Assembly: GCA_001414345.1 (NCBI GenBank)
Contig: LLCB01000370.1
Span: 1 to 51,441 of the forward strand
Length of the DNA: 51,441 nucleotides
Direction: 5' to 3'
Source of the DNA: Hymenoscyphus infarciens
Taxonomy: Eukaryota; Ascomycota; Leotiomycetes; Helotiales; Helotiaceae
Below, one piece after another: positions 1 through 10,415 of the stretch (the first letter of the stretch is position 1; every line of letters begins with the position of its first letter). The position numbers and the translations under genes were made by a program. The notes beneath the pieces were generated by a model. That model was not told the DNA's origin, searched no databases, and worked only from the letters and a program-made list of their open reading frames with translations.

Positions 1-1260
1 AGTAACTTTTAGTAGTTAAACTACTAAAAGTCTTTATTTAAATTATATAAATAGTAACTTCTAATAGTTAAACTACTAAAAGTATCTATCTAATTATTTA
101 CTAGTAACTTTTAGTAGTTAAACTACTTAAAGTCTTTATTTAAATTATATAAATAGTAACTTTTAGTAGTTAAACTACTAAAAGTCTCTATTTAAATTAT
201 ATAAATAGTAACTTCTAGTAGTTAAACTACTAAAAGTATTTACCTAATTATTTACTAGTAACTTTTAGTAGTTAAACTACTAAAAGTCTCTCTTTAATTA
301 TTTACTAATAACTTTTAGTAGTTAAACTACTAAAAGTCTCTATCTAATTATTTACTAGTAACTTTTAGTAGTTAAACTACTAAAAGTATCTACTTAATTA
401 TTTACTAGTAACTTTTAGTAGTTAAACTACTAAAAGTATCTCTCTAATTATTTACTAGTAACTTTTAGTAGTTAAACTACTAAAAGTCTCTCTTTAATTA
501 TTTACTAGTAACTTTTAGTAGTTAAACTACTAAAAGTCTCTCTTTAATTATTTACTAGTAACTTTTAGTAGTTAAACTACTTAAAGTCTCTATTTAATTA
601 TATACTAGTAGCTTTTAGTAGTTAAATTACTTAAACTCTTTATTTAAATTATATAAATAGTAACTTTTAGTAGTTAAACTACTAAAAGTCTCTATCTAAT
701 TATTTACTAGTAACTTTTAGTAGTTAAACTACTTAAAGTCTTTATTTAAATTATATAAATAGTAACTTTTAGTAGTTAAACTACTTAGAGTATCTATCTA
801 ATTATTTACTAGTAACTTTTAGTAGTTAAACTACTAAAAGTCTCTATTTAAATTATATACTAGTAACTTTTAGTAGTTAGACTACTAAAACTCTCTATCT
901 AATTTCTTACTAGTTACTTTTAGTAGATAAACTACTAAAAGTCTCTATCTAATTATTTCTTAGTAACTTTTAGTAGTTAAACTATTAAAAGTCTTTATTT
1001 AAATTATATTATAATAACTTTTAATAGTAATTATTCGTAGTTAAACTATAAAAAGTCTCTATTTAATTATTTACTAGTAACTTTTAGTAGTTAGACTACT
1101 AAAAGTCTCTATCTAATTTTTTACTAGTTACTTTTAGTATATAAACTACTAAAAGTCTCTATATAATTATTTATTAGTAACTTTTAGTAGTTAAAATATT
1201 AAAAGTCTTTATTTTACTAGTAATTTTTAAAAGTAACTTTTAGTAGTTTAAATATTATAT
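1..1260. repeat. Palindromic AT-rich satellite array, unit about 50 bp
   Basis: About 25 head-to-tail units of 50-52 bp. Each holds a near-perfect 27-bp palindrome: ACTTTTAGTAGTT, one central A, then AACTACTAAAAGT. The linkers come in two types, one ending TTATATAAAT and one ending ATTATTTACT. The array begins at base 1, so it continues beyond the window. Units degrade after about 870 bp, with changed arms and shifted spacing, and the array fades out at about 1260. No coding potential is visible. The symmetric unit could extrude cruciforms or bind a dimeric protein; that is inference. Confidence 0.95.
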
Positions 1261-1740
1261 AGTATTAATTAAATTATAAATTTATTAAAATATTAGTTAA
1301 TAAAAATCTTAATATCTTCTAATAAAGTTTTATTCTATTCTAAGATATTCTTTTTTTAATAGCTAACTTTTTATTCTACTTAGTCCTAAGTGTAATAGTC
1401 TATAATAAGGCCTTCTAAAGAAACTCTGCTTTACTAGGTCTCGCTATAGACTAATTCGCCTAGGACGAAGTATAAGAATTTAGACGAGATCCTATAACCC
1501 TTAGTAAGGCCGAATTCTTACGTTGGTTTCAGCCCTCGCACGGGCCGGGGTTCGGCTAAATCCGCATGCCTATGGTGCTATTAAAATTGTTGTAAGCGAG
1601 ACAAGATGTCGAGATGGGTTTCGAATCGTGACTATAGATGCTTGTAAAGAGACTTCGTTTCTAATCCTTTAATATTAAAAGCAAGTATTCGCGTCTGCTA
1701 AAAGAGTGTAGTCTAATCCTATCTAGTAGGTCGGAGAAAG
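1261..1740. other. AT-rich gene-free stretch with one short palindromic element
   Basis: No gene is seen. It contains the 90-bp inverted-repeat element at 1381-1470 and, at about 1515-1640, a short island of ordinary base composition that looks less mutated than its surroundings. I could not assign the island to any gene or element. Confidence 0.6.
1381..1470. repeat. 90-bp inverted-repeat element, copy 1 (MITE-like)
   Basis: The ends are inverted repeats of about 23 bp: GTCCTAAGTGTAATAGTCTA on the left and TAGACTAATTCGCCTAGGAC on the right. The element shares its ends and its core (TCTGCTTTACTAGGTC-like) with the copy at 3892-3981. Differences between copies are mostly C/T and G/A. It is too short to encode anything and is best read as a foldback or MITE-type repeat. 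Confidence 0.7.
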
Positions 1741-2735
1741 TTTAAAGTTTAAAAGTTAAAATTAGAAAAAGTTTAAAAATTCAAAAGTTTAAAAAGTTCA
1801 AAAGTTCAGAGTAGAGTCAGAGGTCGTTTAGTTGAGAGGTAGTGATAACTTAGTTAAGAGCTTACTTTGAGGGCGTACTGATTTGTATTTGATTCGAATT
1901 TACTAAAAGAGTGTAGGTTTGAAAAAGTTTAGAATAAAGTTGGAGCTGAATTTAGAGTTAACTCGGATGTGAACATTGAGAGGTAAGATTGTTGTAGATG
2001 AAAGTAATAACTTAGCTAAGAGCTTACTTTGAGAGCGTACTGATTCGTATCCGATTCGAAAAAATTACTAAAAGAGTGTGGGTCTGAAAAGGTTTAGAGT
2101 AAAGTCGGAACTGAAAAATCGATAATGTCGTAGATGATAGTGATAATAAGAGGTTACTTTGAGGGTGTACTGATTCGTATCTGATTTAAATTTAAAAAGT
2201 AAAAAAGGACTTCTGGCCTGGCTAGAAGTGAAAGAAAGTAATAAAAGTAAGAAAGACTCTATACCGGAGTCGGTAAGGTTTCGGCTGGTTAAAGACGAAG
2301 TTGTTACCGAAGTTGTCTTACTATCCAAAGTTTAGGATAATAAAAGGAGGAGTTTCGGCTAGTCAAATGAACTTAATACCTAGTTATTACTGAATATTAA
2401 AAATGCTGTCTGAAGTCCGTGATAATAAAAGGAGGAGTTTCGGCTAGTCAAAGGCGAAGTTGTAGCCGAGTTGTCGAAGTTTAAATTATTGTCCGAGTAT
2501 CCAGGGACAATAAAAGGGGTGGTTTCGGCTGGTCAAAAGAGTTGTTGCTGAATGTTGAAAACGCTGTCCAAAGTTCAGGATAATAAAAAAAAGGGGTATA
2601 GTAGAGAAAAATTTCAAAAGTTAAAGGTGAATTCAGAGTAGAGTCGGAAGCGAACATTAAGAGGTAACGTTGTAGGTAATAGTAATAACTTAGTTAAGAG
2701 CTTACTTCGAGAGCGTACTGATTCGTATCCGATTT
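1741..2735. repeat. Degenerate long-period repeat containing GCGTACTGATTCGTAT
   Basis: A block with the core GAGCTTACTTTGAGGGCG followed by TACTGATTCGTAT recurs near 1858, 2019, 2152 and 2699, with a decayed relative near 4640. Flanking stretches (AGAGTAGAGTCGGA-like and ACTAAAAGAGTGT-like) repeat along with it. Spacing between the first copies is about 160 and 133 bp. Small open frames here are by-products of the repeat. No recognisable protein is encoded. Confidence 0.7.
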
Positions 2736-3140
2736 AAAGAATTCAAATGAAAAAAGAACTTCTAGCCTAGCTAGAAGTGAAAGAAAGTAGGACTCTAATC
2801 AGAGTCGGTGGGGTTTCGGCTAGTTAAAACAAAAGAGTTGTTACCGAAGTTGTTAAGGTTGAACTTGTTGTCCGAAGTTCAAGACAACAAAAGAGGTAGT
2901 TTCGGCTAGTCAAAAGTGAAGTTGTTGCCGAAGTTGTCGTATTGTCCAAAGTTCAGGACAATAATAAGGGTAGTTTCGGCTGGTCAAAGGAGTTTGTTGC
3001 CGAATGTTATCAAAGTTTGAAATTTGTTATCCGAGTATCCGAGGACAACAAAAGGGGTGGTTCGGCTGGTCAAAAGAACTTGATGCCGAATTGTCGTGTT
3101 GTCCAAGTAACCAGGGACAACAAAAAGGTGTACAGTTTCA
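2270..3140. repeat. Degenerate minisatellite with GTTTCGGCTGGTCAAA motif
   Basis: The motif GTTTCGGCTRGTCAAA occurs eight times (near 2277, 2350, 2428, 2520, 2811, 2899, 2971 and 3059). It is usually followed by a GTTGTTGCCGAA-type segment and then a GTCCAAAGTTCAGGACAA-type segment. The period is about 70-100 bp, with one larger gap. A 90-codon frame at 2942-3214 runs through the repeats and is probably fortuitous. The block keeps many CpG sites, so it has been hit less by C-to-T mutation than the surrounding AT blocks. Confidence 0.75.
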
Positions 3141-3891
3141 GGTATGACATGTATCGGTACTATCGTAGGAACTGTATTGCTCAGGCCTGTAAGCCGCCTC
3201 GTTCCCTTCGGTGATTCAGGTCTGAATCAAGGTACTTAAGGACTTATTCATCTTCTGATTTCAAAGAAAGAGTTACTGTCGGATCGTAGAGAGTTTAGAG
3301 CTGGATAGAGGGATATTCTAAACCGAAGTACTTCGGTTTTACTCCTTATCCATAGCTAAAAGATCGTTTACCATTTTAGCAAAGTTGTAATTCTAGCGTC
3401 TCTTAAAAGTAGTAGACGAGTTTTAGAGCTAAGGTGTAATCTTATCTTTATCCTATATATAAAAGAACTGTTACTATTCTCTCCGAGTATGGCCGTACTC
3501 GAAAAGCGAACGTTTCTTTAGCGTAATCTTCTTCTAATTCCACTTCTATCTCTTTTAACCTTTATACTAGTAGCTAGGACTCGGTTCGTAACCGTAGTCT
3601 TTTTAAATATTCGCTAGTAAAGGTTTAAGGAAAAAGTCAGTGTTTTGGGTTTCCCCGCCTAATCTGTTATCCTATCCTGCCTTGACGATCCTTCTCCTTC
3701 CTGCCTCTATTTTAAGGCTATCCCGCCTAATCCTATCCTAATATATCACTTCTCCTAGCCACTCCGATCCTATTCCGAAATTTGTTCCGCCTATCCTTTC
3801 CTATCCGAGGTATCGGGGTAGCCTTTCCTAGCCTATAGGGGAGGCTAGGCAGGGTATATGCTAGCCTCAAATATATTATTTGTAATATTAA

Positions 3892-3981
3892 TTCGTCCTA
3901 GGCGTAATAGTCTATAATAGAGCCTTCTTAATAAACCCTGCTTTACTAGGTCCTACTATAGACTATTACGCCTAGAACGAA
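3892..3981. repeat. 90-bp inverted-repeat element, copy 2 (MITE-like)
   Basis: The ends are TTCGTCCTAGGCGTAATAGT and its near-perfect complement ACTATTACGCCTAGAACGAA. They pair over about 25 bp with one mismatch around a core of about 40 bp. This is the better-preserved copy of the element also seen at 1381-1470, and it sits nested inside the hAT-like element. Confidence 0.75.
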
Positions 3982-4000
3982 GTAGTCTCTAATCAGTACC

Positions 4001-4098
4001 TACTATCCCTCTCTCTAAATAAAATATAAGCGTACGGCCGCTATGCTATACTAAATGTCTATATACTCTATATTTTATTTAGAGAGAAGGGAATAGTA
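4001..4098. mobile_element. mariner-type MITE, mutated copy
   Basis: The structure is TACTATCC ... TAAATAAAATATA ... TATATTTTATTTA ... GGAATAGTA, with terminal TA dinucleotides that fit a TA target duplication. It is the same element as 14718-14813, in the opposite orientation. Aligned to that copy it differs by about 15 substitutions, all C-to-T or G-to-A in this copy, plus one extra base. This is a short, well-calibrated example of RIP-type mutation. It lies inside the hAT-like element. Confidence 0.85.
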
Positions 4099-4581
4099 AA
4101 AACAGGGGTTTTACTATAGTAAATCAAGTACCTAGTAGAGCACTTATTTAGTACTATTTAAAAGGACTTAGAAGGCAAGTGATAAGATAAAGAGAATTAG
4201 GTTATTACTAATCTACTAGGATAATATATAATTTAGATATAATATCTCGTCTTTTAGTAGCTTTAATAATATTATTGTTTTTAATACTTCTTAAATTAGT
4301 TTATAATATTAGTACTTTTTATTACTTTTTACTTATTTTAATACTTTTTACTTATATACTTTCTATTCTATTCTATTCTCTCTAACACCTCTCCTTACCT
4401 AGCCCTCTCTTTTAGTCTTCCTTACCTCTCCTATCTAAATTTAGCATCTCTCCTATCTAATTCAGCCTAGCCTATAAGTGAAATTAGCCTATCCTCTCCT
4501 TTCTTAATAGAGAGGGGTAGCCTATCCTCTCCAGAGTGCCAGGCTGACCAAGGCGGGGAAAGCCAAAACACTGGAAAAAGT

Positions 4582-5385
4582 TTAAAGTAGAGTCGGATAA
4601 TATTTAGTTAGTAATATTAAAGATAGTAATAACTCAACTAAGAGCTTACTTCTAAGTTTTATTCTAATAGAAAGCGTATTTCAACTAATTCGTATCTAAT
4701 TTAAGAGTTAGGAAGTAGTAGAAAGGTATTAGAGGCAGCGGTGTCTCTTAAGTAAAAGAGGTCTAAATTCGGGCTTAAAAAGCAAAGGAGAGTTAGATTA
4801 AGGAGGGTTCAGAGGTAGAAAGGTTATTAACTTCGAAGTTCGCTTATAATTTTGTTCTCTATCTCTTAGTTAACCGATTGTTTTGTCCTTTGTATTCTTT
4901 TGTCTCTATCTCGTCCGTCTATTATCTATATATTATCTAAATTTAGGAAGGTTGTCTCTTTAGAGGCTAAGCCCTTATTGTTTCAGCGTACGGTTACGGT
5001 TTAGAGAGGGTTCGAAGAGTCTTTCGAAAAGAGGGTAGCTCTAGAAAGGGGTTTAACACCTCGTAGTAGAATAGTCGACATAATATCGATTTAAGAGAGA
5101 GAGGGTTAGATCAGATTTAGAAGCCTTTATAATAACTATCTCACTAAATCTAGGGTTATTAGAAGCTTTAAAGACACTTAGCGTATCTCGCTTTTCTTAA
5201 CGTATCTATAACACGATTTTTACTAGCTATTTATATAGATACTAAACTCTAGTGTTACTAGCTGTCTAGGTAGTCTCTAATTACCTAGCTATTTAAGAAT
5301 ACCGTTATAATGTTCTAAATTAAGAGTGAATTAACTTCTAAATAAAGAGTAGTAATAAGCTTAAAAGAGATATTATTAAGGCCGT
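4582..5385. other. AT-rich, RIP-like gene-free block
   Basis: The sequence is strongly AT-rich with in-frame stops throughout both strands. A decayed relative of the repeats at 1.8-2.7 kb lies near 4575-4690. No gene is recognisable. It is probably remains of transposable elements mutated beyond identification. Confidence 0.6.
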
Positions 5386-5389
5386 CACT

Positions 5390-5720
5390 AGCGAAGAAGA
5401 GTTTAGCCTTTTTATATAATAGTACGAAATATATATAACTATAGAAGAGGTATATAGAAGTACGTTTAGTAGAATAACGTATATAAATACTAGGCTCTAA
5501 TATAGAAGAAAAGGCTAAACTAGCCTTTTCTGACTCTAGGAGAGTAGGCTACTATATATAAGAGGTTTAGACGATATAAAGGGGTATAAAACCGAATAAC
5601 GACATATATTAGCTAATATAAAAGCCCGAACTCTACGAAGTACGTCTGAAAGTCTAGACAGACGTATAGACGTACGTAACCTTTCTAAATTAGATAATGT
5701 AAAATAATAACTACTGAAAG
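5390..5720. repeat. Dispersed repeat shared with 46.98 kb, RIP-mutated copy
   Basis: The block with AATAACGTATATAAATACTA followed by GGCTCTAATATAGAAGAAAA recurs near 46978-47110, where the same positions read GGCTCTGATACAGAAGAAAA. The copy here has T or A where the other has C or G. The TATATAAATA motif resembles a promoter TATA box, as found in long terminal repeats, but I found no clean LTR ends. Confidence 0.6.
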
Positions 5721-6495
5721 CTAAATATACTATAGCTGAACCTTAGATATAGTAGGTACTTCTAGCTATCTAGAATAGCCTAGGTAACAGGCTATTACAA
5801 ATTTAGAGCTTTCTTTTAAACCTATATATATATTAATCAAATAAAAATTAAGTATATAAGACGTTATTTAAATAAATAAAATCGTTTTATAAAAATATAT
5901 ATAAATTTTAGCTAAAATAGTATAAAATCTAAACTTTTCAAACATCGATTTAGTTAATCTTTATATATAATTAAAAGGTAAAATTTAATATACTAATCTA
6001 TTTTATTATAACTTTTGATCTAATATTATTATTATTAAATTAGTACTTAGTATTAATAGAAACCTATCTAGAAATCTATCTTATATAAACTATATTTATC
6101 ACTTTATATTACTTAGGTTAGTTTAAAAGCTATTTATATAATTCTTTTTTTAAAATACTCTATTTAAATAGATCTATAATTCTAGCTATTTAATACTATA
6201 TTTTCTATACTATACGTTATACTATATAGTTTTAAAAGATAAGGCTAAAAAGAAGTAGAGTTAAAATCTAAAGTAAAAAGCTTAAATACTTAGGCTTAGT
6301 AATACTATAATATTAATTAAAATACTAATAATATAAAGGATAATATTATTATAATATTAATTAAAATACTAATAATATAAAGGATAATATTATTAGATAT
6401 TATAGTATTTAAATAGTATAAATAGTACGTATTAAAGTGGGTTTCTAATAATATATTATAGTGGTATAATATTATAAATACTATCGACTATACTA
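5720..6495 (-). mobile_element. RIP-mutated relative of the hAT-like element at 13.1 kb
   Basis: The right end reads ACTATCGACTATACTA, a C-to-T form of the ACTATCGACCACACTG end at 13.8 kb. Reading backwards from there, the sequence matches the first part of the 13.1-kb element in reverse, including the CCCACTTTAATACGTACTAT and AGATCTATTTAAATAGAG segments. A 45-bp direct duplication lies at about 6305-6395. The far end could not be fixed, so the left boundary is approximate. Confidence 0.6.
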
Positions 6496-7414
6496 GGCAG
6501 AGGCTCTACGAGTGAAAAGTTTGGATCGAATGTTTCTAGTGAACATGGATCAGATTTAGCTTTTGAAGACGCGATGGAAAGCCTTGATCTGGGTCAGATT
6601 GATATCATGAAGACTGAATCTTTGATATGATATTGTTGTAAATAGTTTAGTTGTGAAGTTTGAATGATATGCTAATTGAAAAATGTTCAACCGCAATGGT
6701 CTACAGTGAGTACTATAGTGAGAAAAATTGACCTGGCGTTTATAAGGAAGCTCTCATTCGCAGTTGTTTGTAGGGAGGTTGAGGTTCGAGGTTGAAGTCG
6801 AAGCGACCTCGGATCCGCCTCCCGAGGGACGGTCAAGGAAGGAACGCCGTCCACCCCCCGTCATGTTGATGAGGTAGTTATGAAGTATAGTGTGTAATTC
6901 ATAAGAAACAATGCCTGTTAGGTACCTTATCAAAGAAGTTTCCTCGTGATTTTCCGCTAGGAAGTTATCTGTATCGCAGTTGCGGCGTCTCATCCACCAT
7001 GGACCCTGTAGGAACTAGCATTTTCCCCTACATTTCTACAAATTAACCGATACCTGCCACATACGACCATAGACTGAGGAGAATTGGGCATCCCGTCCGC
7101 TCTGCCATACACAAGCCTCAGATCGGCAGATTAGTAGTTGGGTGGGTGACCACCAGCGAATACCTGCTGTTGTATGTTTTTGCCTTTTTGCCCTATTGCC
7201 CTCAAGAGAGGGGAGAAATAACTACAGCCCTTCCCACGAGCTCACCAAGTCTAAAAGAGAGTATGTCTATACCGCTAGATGTTGCGATTATGTAGCAAAA
7301 CAAAAAAGACTCATTATAATAACGGAATTATTTCTGAGTCTACACTGCTCCACTAATCACAATAGAGAGCAGAGCTGAAAAATCCAGATTCAATAGCTAA
7401 ATCAAACTAAGTAC
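6496..7414. other. Unique-looking gene-free stretch between mobile elements
   Basis: Base composition returns to normal here, in contrast to the flanking AT blocks. Two frames of about 80 codons (6754-6993 minus, 7142-7378 plus) show no recognisable domain and look fortuitous. It may be remains of the original chromosome sequence between insertions. Confidence 0.5.
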
Positions 7415-7528
7415 TATAGTAAGTTGCGAGTTAAGCTTAAATTTGCCTACTTTTTTATAATCTAAGCTTTTTAAGAAAATTCCTTGATTTCCTCTCTTCT
7501 TAGGTACTCTTTTACCTTTTAATTAATA

Positions 7529-8589
7529 GTAATTATCTATTTTACTCTCTAAATAATGATTTATACCTTAAATATCTCTTAATTAATAAATAATACCTAG
7601 AATACTCCTTGTTTTTATACTCTTTATTTTTAGAAGGTAAAACTATTAAAATAGAGGTATTCTAGTTAGTAAAGATATTTTCCTTATTTATTATTTTCTT
7701 TATACTAATATACTAAAAATTTAATAAATATAGTAAATTAACCTACTACTATACTATCTACCTACTTCCTAATATATAAACTTTTATAAGTAGGCTAAGT
7801 AACTTCTTATTATTTATTAAATTCTTTACTTTAAAGTTAGAATCTTAATTAATAGATTTAGTATAGGTGTTAAGAATATATTATATACTATTCTTACTAT
7901 AGTAATTAAGATATATATTAGTTAAGTAAGAGTAAGAAGTATATACTTAAAGGATTATATACTAAGTCTTTTTAGAAAGAATAATATATAAGTAGAATTT
8001 ATATATCTCTTTTACCTTATACTTAAAGATAAACTAACCTTTATTTAACTTTATAATCTTATAAGATTTATCTTAATTAATTAAATAAACGATTATAGCC
8101 TCTTTTACTTCTTTAAGAGTAGGCTACTCTTAACTAATTTATATAACGTCTTTTAAAACATTAGTATCTACTAGTATAGAATTACTTATTAATTTATTTA
8201 TAATAGCTTTATCTTATTATTCTTATTAATTAAGCTCTTTTAATATTATATAATAAGGCTTTATATACTACTTATACTTTACCTTATCCTTATACTTAAG
8301 AGCTAATATATTAGTAGTAGTAGTAATAGTAAAAGAAGATAGAGAGAGAATAGATTTTAGTACTTAAATATTATAAAATATCCTAGTATATAGTTTTAAT
8401 TTACTTAAAAATAGGTATAGATATATAGTAAAAGTAGTAAATATTTACTAACTAGAATACCTCTATTTTAATAGTTTTACTCTCTAAAAATAAGAAGTAT
8501 AAAAATAAAAGGTATTCTAGGTATTATTTATTAATTAAGAGATATTTAAAGTATAAATCATTATTTAGAGAGTAAAATAGATAATTACT
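7529..8589 (+). mobile_element. 1061-bp long-TIR element, nested copy A
   Basis: It begins TAATTATCTATTTTACTCTC and ends in the inverted complement GAGAGTAAAATAGATAATTA. The terminal inverted repeats run for about 170 bp, through the ATTTTTAGAAGGTAAAACTA region to TAGTTAGTAAA. The roughly 720-bp interior is AT-rich with stops in all frames. Copy B at 8979-10039 is the same element inverted and is the same length. Confidence 0.75.
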
Positions 8590-8978
8590 ATTTTTTTTAT
8601 AATCTAAGCTTTTTTTTTATTAAGACTATCTCTCTCTTTTCTTTAGAAAATAGAAAATAAAAGCACTTTAAAAGACATAAGAGCTAGCTAGAATAAAGCG
8701 ATATATCTAATTATCTCTCTTCTATATTACTAATTAATTTAAAGGAAGTATAATAAAAGTATACTAAAAGATAAATAATTCTTAAAACTACTTCTTTTTC
8801 TAATATAATTTTGAATTTTTTTTTTACTATCTTTTTAAGATTATTAATAAGTTATACTAAGACTCGATAAAAACTAAAATAGATATAAAATTCTCTGTTT
8901 TTGTCTTATAGAGTATAAGAAGAGATATAAGCCTTTTCTTTTCTAAATAGTATATTATATATTATTATTAATTAAACG

Positions 8979-10039
8979 GTAATTATCTATTTTACCTTCT
9001 AAATAATAATTTATACTTTAAATATCTCTTAATTAATAAATAATACCTAGAATATCTCTTGTTTTTATACCTCTTATTTTTAGAAGGTAAAACTATTAAA
9101 ATAGAGGTATTCTAGTTAGTAAATATTTACTACTTTTACTATATATCTATACTTGTTTTTAAGTAAATTAAAACTATATACTAAGATATCTTATAATATT
9201 TAAGTATTAAAATCTATTCTCTCTCTATCTTCTTCTATTATTACTACTACTACTAATATACTAGCTCTTAAGTATAAGGATAAGATAGAGTATAAGTAGT
9301 ATATAAAGCTTTATTATATAATATTAAAAGAGCTTAATTAATAAGAATAATAAGATAAAGCTATTATAAATAAATTAATAGGTAATTCTATACTAGTAGA
9401 TACTAATACTTTAAAGGATATTATATAAATTAGTTAAGAGTAGCTTACTTTTAAAGAGGTAAAAGAAGCTATAATTATTTATTTAATTAATTAGAATAAA
9501 TCTTATAAGATTATAAAGTTAGATAAAGATTAGTTTATCCTTAAATATAAAGTAAAAGAGATATATAAATTCTACTTATATATTATCCTTTCTAAAAAGA
9601 CTTAGTATATAATCTTTTAAGTATATACCTCTTACTCTTATCTAACTAATATATACCTTAATTACTATAGTAAAAATAGTATATAATATATTCTTAATAC
9701 TTATACTAAATCTATTAATTAAGATCCTAACCTTAAAGTAAAGAATTTAGTAAATAATAAGAAGTTACTTAGCTTACTTATAAAAGTTTATATATTAGGA
9801 AGTAGATAGATAGTATAGTAGTAGGTTAATTTACTATATTTATTAAATTTTTAGTATATTAGTATAAAGAAAATAATAAATAAGGAAAATATCTTTACTA
9901 ACTAGAATACTTCTATTTTAATAGTTTTACCTTCTAAAAATAAGAGGTATAAAAACAAGGGGTATTCTAGGTATTATTTATTAATTAAGGGATATTTAAG
10001 GTATAAATCATTATTTAGAGAGTAAAATAGATAATTACT
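8979..10039 (-). mobile_element. 1061-bp long-TIR element, nested copy B (inverted)
   Basis: This is the reverse complement of copy A along its full length. For example, the GGAAGTAGATAGATAGTATA segment near 9790 pairs with the TATACTATCTACCTACTTCC segment near 7750. Differences between the copies are scattered and mostly transitions. It was inserted into the host element within a TTATTAATTAA context, near one end of the host. Confidence 0.75.
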
Positions 10040-10084
10040 ATAAAAAAAAAGGAAAAATTTAAGCTTAACTTACAACTCACTATA

Positions 10085-10415
10085 TATTAAGTAAAAACAA
10101 AACTTTATCTTCAACCTAATCTTCTAGTTTCTAGAAAAAGATTACTCTTCGTATAATTCCCAAATGAGCTTATATCTTAAAGCTAGTCACGTGTCGTCAA
10201 TATTGAAAACAACTAATAGATTCCTGTTGTTCAAACAAGCTTTCGGGTATGTTTCTGAAAAGTGCATTAATATTAGCGAACCTAAGTCAGACCTAGAAAA
10301 GCATTTAACGCTGTCACGTAACCCATGTTTGCTGAAGCAAGGGGGCAAAACCCTTCTAACCTCAAATTAAAACTCATACAAAAGCATGAGATACCTCATT
10401 TCTGAATATTTCACC
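10085..10415. other. Gene-free stretch upstream of the F-box-like remnant
   Basis: Ordinary base composition. A 68-codon frame at 10164-10370 shows no recognisable domain. Nothing else is supported. Confidence 0.5.

Larger units (their letters stand above)
3638..4573. mobile_element. hAT-like non-autonomous DNA transposon, 936 bp
   Basis: The left end reads CAGTGTTTTGGGTTTCCCCG and the right end, on the opposite strand, CAGTGTTTTGGCTTTCCCCG. These terminal inverted repeats match over about 23 bp with one difference. A perfect 8-bp duplication, GAAAAAGT, flanks them at 3630-3637 and 4574-4581. An 8-bp target duplication with short CAGTG ends is the hAT superfamily pattern. Subterminal CCTATCC/GGATAGG-type motifs are abundant near both ends. 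No transposase frame is visible, so it is non-autonomous. It carries two smaller elements inside (3892-3981 and 4001-4098). Confidence 0.85.
7419..10080. mobile_element. Nested TIR transposon, 2.66 kb, with internal inversion
   Basis: The ends are GTAAGTTGCGAGTTAAGCTT and, inverted, GTGAGTTGTAAGTTAAGCTT. Both are flanked by TATA (7415-7418 and 10081-10084), a 4-bp duplication. The same family is present as a simple 514-bp element at 13979-14492. Removing two 1061-bp insertions (7529-8589 and 8979-10039) leaves about 540 bp, close to that length. The leftover parts are not collinear with the simple copy: the outer left part matches its right end reversed, while the middle part runs forward. 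This implies inversion between the two inverted insertions. The block is heavily A+T and has no open frame. Confidence 0.8.

Noticed and set aside
1..1260. Regularly spaced palindromic repeats resembling a CRISPR array
   Set aside because: Eukaryotic sequence, no unique spacers (linkers are two recurring types), no cas genes.
1605..1640. GGGTTTCGAATCG resembling a tRNA T-loop
   Set aside because: No matching arms or acceptor stem upstream.
2942..3214. 90-codon frame as a gene
   Set aside because: It lies in a minisatellite; the frame follows the repeat rather than a protein pattern.
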